A stretch of DNA of 20,129 nt from Oppiella nova. Its lineage: Eukaryota > Arthropoda > Arachnida > Sarcoptiformes > Oppiidae. The notes below the pieces were generated by a model. The model saw only the letters and a program-made list of their open reading frames with translations. It did no database searches and was not told where the DNA came from. Where the stretch lies: contig CAJPVJ010000828.1 in assembly GCA_905397405.1 (NCBI GenBank), positions 1 through 20,129 of the forward strand, read 5' to 3'. Below, piece by piece: positions 9,129 to 16,665 of the stretch (within the stretch, counting starts at the first letter, position 1; each line of letters starts with the position of its first letter). The position numbers were made by a program, and so were the translations under genes.

Positions 9129-10601
9129 TTATGATATTACAGTATTACTGCGTAAAGCATAGTCTAGCGGAGGGTCTTTATCAATCTCATCGTGTGTATG
9201 ATTTAGGAGTTCCCTACCGTCCTGCCACATAAAATGCAATAATTTTTCCCTCAAATTTAACTCATCTGAATCGTCCACAAGCCATAAATTATTTCTATCT
9301 AGGTCCATTTTATCATCCAACACATCGCACGTACTTATGTCATGACCCGTTTCCTCAAAAAGGTCGCGGAAAGCCTTTCCGGTAAATAATGCAATTTTCC
9401 ATTGTACCTCAACATTAGCTTGGTCACTTTGTTTATGGGAAATACGTGAGAGCCAAACCCTTGCCCTATAAGTTGATTATGATCCAGGTTAATTGTTATG
9501 TGATCCCATTGGGCTCGTGGAACCTGGAACGTCTGGTCCCCGATCTCGGTTATCATCTGATTAGATAAGTCTACCTTGTTCAAATCTATTTGCAAATATA
9601 ATATTATATTATTATTATATTATTGTTTATAATTATGCATACTTCTAAGTGTTGAGAAGGCATTTTTGCCTACCCGTCCAATATGTCCGGGTGTTTGAGA
9701 GCCCCCGAAGTCAATAGCTCTGAGACTGTCTAACACTCCCATCCTATCATTGAACGCATTGTCGGGAATGACTGCTATTTCACTGCCGGTTATCATAATC
9801 TCCTCAACATTTATCAATGTACTCAACGCACCGAATAAATCGCATGTCTTATTGTGGGCCCTAGGTTCATTTAATAAATATAATCAAACTGGAAACAATA
9901 TTATTATTTTAAAATAATTTAATTTAATATGTCTAATATATGTGATAAAAAATTAATGACGTGCACATTGTATAATTAATAACTTACTTGCAAGATTAAA
10001 TATAATTACTCGTATTATAGTAACTTTATTATTACATAAATTAAAATACAGTTTCATGCTTACTTGAAATTAGTTAATTTACTCGTAAATCGTCTTAACT
10101 GTAGTCCCTCAAATGCACGTGGACTGACACAGGTCAATTTTGTGCAATTTATAAACTTGACCTCCTTGAACCGAATACCATGAAATTGTACCGGATCTAA
10201 TTTTGTGACATAGTTGCTGGTCAATTCAAATGACTCGTATTGTTGGGAGTTATAAGGAACACCTTCAGCTAATAATGTAAAAACTTCATCCAGGTCGATT
10301 TCATCAATATCCATGCACCTTACTACTCGATTTTTGCATGAACATTTGTCAATATCTTTGATTATTTTTGTACAATTGTAATCATCATTAAAGCTTCAGG
10401 CTAGTGTTAACACTGACAATAGTATTGCTAGAAAAAATATATATTTATTTATCTTATAGGTAAATCCATTTATAGATTCCCTATAAAATTGCAGTTAATA
10501 TGATAAATTTGAAATACCGTATAAGTTTAATGATTTTATTTTTGACATTAATAATATGACAAAGTTAAAATTTTATTTTAAATACCTGCTGTAATATTCA
10601 T
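9129..10601 (-). pseudogene. Gene D: decayed secreted LRR gene
   Basis: All four exons are still recognisable: 10601-10586 (16 nt), 10427-10064, 9860-9643 and 9585-9129, with usable GT-AG sites in phases 1, 2, 1. The signal peptide start reads MNITAAILLSVLTLA, then a TGA (10398-10396) interrupts the frame right at the predicted cleavage point. Behind it the frame continues with NCTKIIKDIDKCSC, LRRs (VTKLDPVQFHGIRF, IAVIPDNAFND) and an NKT sequon. Exon 4 runs DLNKVDLSNQMITEI to KLHYLPE and then lacks one base near 9380. The downstream part (STCD, LWLVDD, LLNHTHDEIDKDPP, TAA at 9129) is intact in the shifted frame. An undamaged copy would be about 351 residues. Two independent breaks make a pseudogene likely. 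It is the most diverged member of the D/E/G subfamily. Intron 3 is only 57 bp. Confidence 0.8.
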
Positions 10602-11227
10602 ATTTTGTTATTAATGTATAAAACTATAAATATTTGTAACATTAATAAAATATCTCCAATTCAAAATCTGTATTTATATAGGTATAAACATTAACTGAAC
10701 ATCTAATATTTATTTAATTATTCCGGGTACTTATCAAATTTATTAATGCATTTCACCAAATAATCTTTAATTTATTAATTTATTGATTGATATAAATAGA
10801 TAAAAATATTACCCACACAAATTAATTATATTTTATTATAAACTTGAGGTAAGTGTATTAATCTTATGAATATGTGATAGGTGACTTAAGTTTATGTATT
10901 CAGAAATATTATACCTTTTTTCTTACAGAAAGCCTATCTCATAATGTTAAATATTATAGTTTAGAAATAAAGGTTAATTTATAAAGATCATTTTACTGCT
11001 AAATAATTTTGAATATTCTTGATTTATTTTTCATTTAATATTAATTATTGTATTTTGTATTATAACATCAATCATATAAAATACACATTTGCTTTATTTT
11101 AAAAATACATTCAAAACAAATATTTCTTGATACTTTTTTAGATATAATTTAAATGTTCATTACAATACATAAAACAAAAAATATTAAATTTTAAAATTAT
11201 ACAAAATTCATTCAAATTCATGTAATA
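10602..11227. other. D-E spacer; from 10668 duplicated downstream of gene F
   Basis: No gene is seen. From about 10668 (CTGTATTTATATAGG) to gene E's stop the sequence is repeated nearly unchanged at 13650-14251, the 3' flank of gene F. A short imperfect inverted repeat lies at 10871-10943 (TATGTGATAGG against CCTATCTCATA). TTTATT at 11093-11098, AATAAA on the - strand about 130 nt past gene E's stop, is the best poly(A) candidate and is kept in the F and G flanks. Confidence 0.5.
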
Positions 11228-11792
11228 TTATCGTGTGGTTGTACAGGGCGGTTTCGGGTCCACATCCATCTGTTTGTGCGTATGCTTTAGGAGTGGAATG
11301 CCGTCCTCTCCCCAAGCATTCAATAATTTTTGATCTAGCTTCATGGTCACTTTATTGTCCACGAGCCACATATTTCGCCGGTCAATCTTCATCAGATTGC
11401 CCGACATATCGCACGTATTCCTGTCGTGACCTCTCTCCTCAAAAAAGTCATGGAACGCGCCGTCGGGTAAGAACTTCAGGTTCATATTGCCGGCCAACAT
11501 GAGCTTGGTTACTTTGTTCGTGGGAAATACGTGCGACCCAAACCTACAACCGTCTAGTTTATTATTCTCAAGGTTAATTGTTATGCGATCCCAATTGGCT
11601 CGCGGGAACTCGAAGGCCGAGTCTTCGATGGCCACAATCTTCTGGTTAGATAAGTTCACCATGTTCAAATCTGATTGGATATTATTTTTAAAATAATAAT
11701 TTATTAAAGTAGCGTAATTATAGTTAAAATGTATAAAAGAATTTTCTTATTTGCTTTATTATAATTAAATTAGGTTTACTATATTTTTTTTA
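10668..11792. repeat. Segmental duplicate 1a: 3' half and 3' flank of gene E
   Basis: This block matches 13650-14842. The match covers the 3' flank, exon 4 and the first 120 bp of intron 3. Those 120 intron bases (11671-11790 versus 14721-14840) are identical by eye, while the flank shows small insertions in the F copy. The copy is therefore recent or recently homogenised. Confidence 0.85.
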
Positions 11793-13208
11793 TAATATTT
11801 TGTCAAGGTATATGGGAGAATATGTTTCATGAACCATCAACCACCCTACCCCCACCCCAATTACTATTTAGTTGTACTATTTTGAATTTACCTAACCAAG
11901 GCAAGTGCTTTATATTTCATATGAACAAAGTGTACTGTATATTTAATATATATATCCTAGTACATACTTTCAAGTGTTGAGAAAGCATTTTTGCCCACAC
12001 TGATTATGGTGCCCAATGAGCCCGTGCCGTGCAAATCAATGGTCCTTAGGTTCTTCAATACTCCATTCTTATCGTTGAACGCATTGTTCGGTATTTGTGG
12101 TATTTGATGGTTGACTATATTGATCTGGTTCACATTTGTCAATGTACTCAATGCGTTGAATAAATCGCACGTGGCGGTCACCGGGGACCTTTTCATATAT
12201 AAAATGAAATAATGTTTAATATACTGTAGAAATAAGTTATTTGTAAAAATGCTTTAATTGTCGGTAAATAAAGTAATAAACACAGTGTGGTATTATTTAA
12301 AATATTGATTAGGTTATGTATCAGCTTGCTGTGCAAAATAATTGTCCATTTTGCGCATATAGTGTGCCAATTATTGGCTATATTACCAAATATTATAAAT
12401 ATTATTATACATTAATAAAAGTGGATAATAAACATTTAATACAGTAATAAACATAATACATATAAAATATAGAGACTAATATTTAAGGATTTTTAAAAAT
12501 TAATTGCGAATTGTTTTTGCCTATTTACCCTATTTGCCTATTAGTTATTTACCCTGTACTATAAACTATTTTATTACGTTTTATCCAAGTTATATTGTCA
12601 ACAATATTAAATTCTAAATAAAACAAAATTTTTAAATTAATTTCATCAATTATAGTATTTATTACTATAAGGACCCTGATTCAAAATGTATGCTTTTGTA
12701 TTTGATTAAGTTACTCACGAAAATGGCGTATTTTCAGCCGTAAATATGGTGGTCGACGTTTGAGCCATAAATGCCGCTGGACTGATACAGGTCAGTTTGG
12801 AGCAACTCGTAAATATAAACTGCTTGAACAAAAGGCCGTGAAATGCTGCCGTGCCTAATGTTGATATAGAACTGCTCTCCAATTCAAACGACTCGTACTC
12901 CCGGGTGCCGTACGCTATGCCATCGGCTATATAGCTAAACACACTATCCAGGTCCACCTCGTCAGCGGCCACACACCTTACACGGCCATCCCGACAGCTG
13001 CAGGGTGCAATGTCGTCTTGATTTATGTCGTTGCAATACTCTTTACACCCATTGACCAGGGTCACGATCGATAGGAGTATAACTGTAGCAATATAATTAT
13101 AATTGATTATAAATTTATACTTATTTAAGATTTGCTATTGTATTGTAAAAGGTTTTAAAAGTAATTTTGTTATCAATGATTAATTTTAATACTTATATTA
13201 GTTTTCAT
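11228..13208 (-). CDS. Gene E: intact secreted LRR protein, 347 residues, altered tail
   Basis: Exons 13208-13193 (16 nt), 13082-12719, 12188-11968 and 11670-11228; introns of 110, 530 and 297 bp, phases 1, 2, 1. The start was chosen because ATGAAAACTAATATA before a GTATT donor gives the family's 16-nt micro-exon. The joined signal peptide is MKTNIIILLSIVTLVNG. The N-cap is CKEYCNDINQDDIAPCSC with VRC. LRR-like segments include ISTLGTAAFHGLLF, CSKLTCISPAAF, IPQIPNNAFND, LNMVNLSNQKI and LMLAGNMNLKFLPDGAFHDFF; the C-cap is NTCDMSGN...MWLVDNK. Compared with G and F, the last residues differ: a net 7-nt indel swaps the ANAVYNHTIILHDFQ-type end for PPCTTTR. The last base of exon 1 is A instead of G (as in gene G), so the first donor is weaker. 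The sequon before the exon-3 Cys found in A-D is missing. Function unknown. Confidence 0.85.
12248..12365. mobile_element. Old relic of MITE family 1 in intron 2 of gene E
   Basis: The order of words matches the inner and right part of the element at 8744-8923: AATGCTTT, AAGTAATAAACACNGTGTG, TTGATNAGGTTATGT, TGCAAAATAA, then GTCCATTTTGCGCAT in place of GCCCCTTTTCTGCAT. The left arm has decayed. The same relic is present in gene G's intron 2, so it was inserted before E and G duplicated. Confidence 0.6.
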
Positions 13209-13649
13209 ATTTTTAGTAATAAGTAGTTACAACTATATAAAACAATTAATTTATAATAATTATAGTAATTGAAAATTATTATATAGGTAAGTTTAGGCAA
13301 GGTCAAGTTAAAATAATTAACATCTAATAAATATCATATGATTACTTAACAATTCTGGGTACTTACTACCATAACCATTTACGCATTTCAATGTGAAAGT
13401 GCCTAGTTATCATATGATAACAACTAACTCAATAAATAATGAATATTAATTTTAGCGCAATTTTAAGTGGTTGTTATTTTTTATTTAAAAGTTTAACAAA
13501 TAAAAATCATTAAAATATTAATATTATTAAACTAATTTCAAATTACTGTAAAATATGAATTATATTTAATTTAAACTTATCTAAATTATTATATATAATT
13601 TGAATAATATTTATATGAATTATCAAAAATTGTACTTATTACAAATAAC
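13209..13649. other. Upstream region of gene E, duplicated upstream of gene G
   Basis: This stretch matches 18735-19160 and stops matching near 13640, where duplicate block 1b (3' flank of F) begins. It should hold gene E's promoter. Visible motifs kept in both copies are a GATA-type palindrome (13406-13421) and GCAAGGTCAA (13297-13306), which resembles a nuclear-receptor half-site. No exon other than the 16-nt first exon is supported. Confidence 0.5.
13406..13421. promoter_or_regulatory. Palindromic double GATA-type site upstream of gene E
   Basis: GTTATCATATGATAAC is a perfect 16-bp palindrome built of two inverted TGATAA sites, 198 bp upstream of gene E's ATG. The homologous position of gene G carries a palindrome with a different centre. 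GATA factors are known to drive gut and fat-body genes in arthropods. That this site is bound is inference. Confidence 0.35.
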
Positions 13650-14842
13650 CTGTATTTATATAGGTATAAACATTAACTGAACATCTAATATTTATTTAAT
13701 TATTCCGGGTACTTATCAAATTTATTAATGCATTTCACCAAATAATCTTTCATTTATTAATTTATCAATTCATTGATTGATATAAATAGATAAAAATATT
13801 ACCCACACAAATTAATTATATTTTATTATAAACTTAAGGTAAGTGTATTAATATTATGAATATGTGATAGGTGACTTAAGTTTATGTATTCAGACTCTGA
13901 ATTTCAGAGATATTATACCTTTGTCTTACAGAAAGCCTATCTCATAGTAGCATTAAAATCAAAGTAGCACTGCCATTTTTTGTCATCCCTGTATTATAGT
14001 TTAGAAATAAAGGTTAATTTATAAAGATCATTTTACTGTTAAATAATTTTGAATAATCTTGATTTATTTTTCATTTAATATTAATTATTGTATTTTGTAT
14101 TGTGACATCATTCATATAAAATACACATTTGCTTTATTTTTAAAATAAATTTAAAACAAATATTGCTTGATACTATTTTTTAACATTATAATTTAAATGT
14201 TCATTACAACACATAAAAGAAAAAATATTAAATTTTAAAATTATACAAAATTCATTGAAAATCGTATAATATTATCGTGTGATTGTACACAGCGTTTGCC
14301 GCGGGCGGCGCCACATCCATCTGTTTGTGCGTATGCCTTAGGAGTAGAATCCCGTCCTCTCCCATAGCATTCAATAATTTTTGATCTAGCTTCATGATCA
14401 TTATATTGTCCACGAGCCACATATTGTACCGGTCAATCTCCATCGGAATGCCCAACATATAGCACGTATTCCTGTCGTGACCCCTCTCCTCGAAAAAGTC
14501 GTAGAAAGGGCTTCAGGTAAGTACGTTAGGTTCACATTGCCGGCCAACATGAGCGTGGTCACTTTATTCGTGGGGAATACGTGCGACCCGAAACTACTAC
14601 CGTTTAGGCTATTATGCTCAAGGTTAACTGTTATGTGATCCCAATTAGCTCGCGGGAACTGGAAGGCCGAGTCGCCGATGGCCACAATCTTCTGGTTAGA
14701 TAAGTCCACCATGTTCAAATCTGATTGGATATTATTTTTAAAATAATAATTTATTAAAGTAGCGTAATTATAGTTAAAATGTATAAAAGAATTTTCTTAT
14801 TTGCTTTATTATAATTAAATTAGGTTTACTATATTTTTTTAT
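13650..14842. repeat. Segmental duplicate 1b: E-type 3' half now joined to gene F
   Basis: Counterpart of 10668-11792. It starts directly after DNA homologous to gene G's upstream region, which marks a duplication junction near 13640-13650. Within it, the F copy has an extra palindromic CTCTGAATTTCAGAG near 13895 and about 45 extra bases near 13948-13992 that the E copy lacks. It ends inside intron 3 of gene F, where C-type sequence takes over. Confidence 0.85.
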
Positions 14843-15988
14843 AATATTTATATAAAATAAAGTTGAAAATTAAAAAATAATATAAAAAATAAATTGTTTG
14901 TGATAGCATACACATGTGAGTTAATAATAATTTATTAATTGTCTGTTTAAGGAAACTATTTTAATTATGACAAACTGTAATGTTAAATTTAGTTAAATAT
15001 GTTGTATGTATAAAATATTATTTCATATATTAATTGGGATTGATTGATTACAATATATTATGTATGCAATTATATCAGTCCAGAATTATCATTTGAAAAT
15101 TTTATTTTTATTTTAAAACTAATTTAAGATTCTAAAACATACCTGTATGCATTAAATGTTATATATAAATAGTATAATAAAACTGAATGGTAGCTGTAAA
15201 TAATTAAATGGTAAATTTACTAACTTTTTAGTGTAGAAAAGGCTCTTTTGCCAACTTTATATATCTTTCCCTTTGTCTGTCGACCCCCAAAGTCAATATT
15301 CTTAAGCCTAGTGAGAGCACCGGTATTGTGATTAAAGGCATTATCGGGAATAACTGTCAGTTCACTGCCGACTATATTAATAGTCTCCACATTTGTTAAT
15401 GTACTCAACGCTGCGAACAGATTACAGGTAGAGTTGGGAGGGTCGACACCTCTATAATAGACAAACAGTTATTAATTACTATTAGATTAGTTATAGAATT
15501 AAAAATTAAAAAATATTTCAGGGTATATTTATATAAATAATATTGGTTAGCTTACCTAAAATCGCTGACCTCAACCATAAAACTGGTTGTATTATATGCC
15601 AGCCCCTCGAAAGCACGGGGATCAACGCATTGAAGATTTGAACAGCCGGTAAATTTTAGTTCACCAAATTGTACACCGTGAAATGCCGCTGGGGGCAGGT
15701 AGGTTATGGCAGTGTCTACTAATTCAAATGATTTATAATATAAGGTGTCATTAGTTACGTGGGCTAATGCATCGAAAAAGTCATCAAGGTCCAGTTCTTT
15801 AGTTGTTGCTACACATTTAATGTGGTTGTTGTGACATGTGCATGGTAATATGTCAACTGGTAGATGACCAAAATAATGCTATAATTAAATAATATTATAA
15901 ATAATATGCTTTCTACTATATTTTTACCATAGCATTGCATAAATATAATTTCTATTAACTTACCTATTGCATAAATTATAGCAAACAT
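14252..15988 (-). pseudogene. Gene F: chimeric, broken LRR gene (C-type 5', E/G-type 3')
   Basis: Exons 15988-15964 (25 nt), 15878-15556, 15451-15225 and 14720-14252. Exons 1-3 and introns 1-2 copy gene C (25-nt first exon MFAIIYAI, exon 3 of 227 nt, GVDPPN and an NST sequon). Exon 4 copies E/G (LNMVDLSNQKIVAI, LMLAGNVNLTYLPE). The change of parentage lies inside intron 3. Exon 2 is 26 nt shorter than in C: at 15855/15856 the signal-peptide end and first N-cap Cys are gone and a TGA follows at once. Exon 4 lacks one base near 14510, at the position where gene D also lacks one; behind it the frame is open to TGA at 14252 (IDRYNMWLVDN, HTHKQMDVAPPAA). The C-cap Cys is Tyr (NTCY). It is probably not translated into a useful protein, but its splice sites are intact. 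AATAAA on the - strand at 14138-14133 is a poly(A) candidate. Confidence 0.85.
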
Positions 15989-16270
15989 ATTTTATTATAT
16001 ATCTTAATTTAATTTTATAATTCTGAATATACTTAATATACAAAATATACAAATAAATAATTTGTACAAAATGTTTCCATATAAATAGACAATTTCTTTG
16101 TACTGTATAGTAAACACATGTTTAATTTACAGTATTATCTATTCAATTAGAAAATGCAATACAATTCTCGGAATATTTATAATGTTATCACCAATTGTTT
16201 TGTACTTTGAAATACATTTGCCTAATATTCACAGTCTATTTGATTATTATTAGGTACACATTATATATAA
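14850..16270. repeat. Segmental duplicate 2: C-type 5' half and upstream DNA
   Basis: This region matches about 7150-8640. The match covers most of intron 3, exons 1-3, introns 1-2 and about 280 bp upstream. Exon 2 and the block around 16125-16175 are nearly identical, while intron 3 carries several small indels. Right of 16270 the similarity continues weakly into the sequence that flanks the MITE cluster between C and D (ATATCCAGTATTA). Confidence 0.8.
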
Positions 16271-16665
16271 TTTCATTATCTAGAAATATTTCTTTATTAA
16301 TTAATTTTATATAAATATCCAGTATTATTATTGTTTAACAAATAATGAACTATAGGTAATTGCATTAATCTTATGAATGTGTGATAGGTGACTTAAATTT
16401 ATGCATTTAGAGACAGCCTATCACATAATGCTAAGTAGTACAGTTAAAAAATATTTTTAAAAATTGATAAGGCCATTTTATTGTTTAATCATTTTGAATA
16501 ATCATAATTAATTTTTCATTTAATATTAATTAGTATTGTATTTTGTATTGCGACTTAAATCATATAAAATACACATTTGCTTTATTATAAAAATACATTC
16601 AAAACAAATATTGCTTGATAATATTTTTAAATATTATAACTTAAATGTTTAAAATGATAAGCAAT
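15989..16665. other. F-G spacer
   Basis: The right side of F up to about 16340 is related to the C-D spacer without the two TIR elements found there. From about 16340 to 16665 it is related to gene E's 3' flank, including TGTGATAGGTGACTTAA and a matching CCTATCACA (short inverted repeat 16378-16427). TTTATT at 16581-16586 is AATAAA on the - strand, about 80 nt past gene G's stop. No gene is seen. Confidence 0.5.

Noticed and set aside
9370-9390. Programmed ribosomal frameshifting to rescue genes D and F
   Set aside because: No slippery heptamer of the X XXY YYZ kind stands in the right frame at either site, and both genes carry a second, unrelated lesion.
10871-10943. Short inverted repeat TGTGATAGG...CCTATCNCA downstream of E, F and G as a transposon
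   Set aside because: The three copies descend from the same duplications, arms are only about 10-20 bp with mismatches, and no empty site is available.
11233-11502. 89-codon open frame on the + strand opposite exon 4 of gene E
   Set aside because: It is antisense to a well-supported exon, has no recognisable domain, and is not kept in the paralogous F and G copies.
13297-13306. GCAAGGTCAA nuclear-receptor-like site upstream of gene E, repeated upstream of gene G
   Set aside because: The two regions are a recent duplication, so conservation is not informative, and a single half-site is weak evidence.
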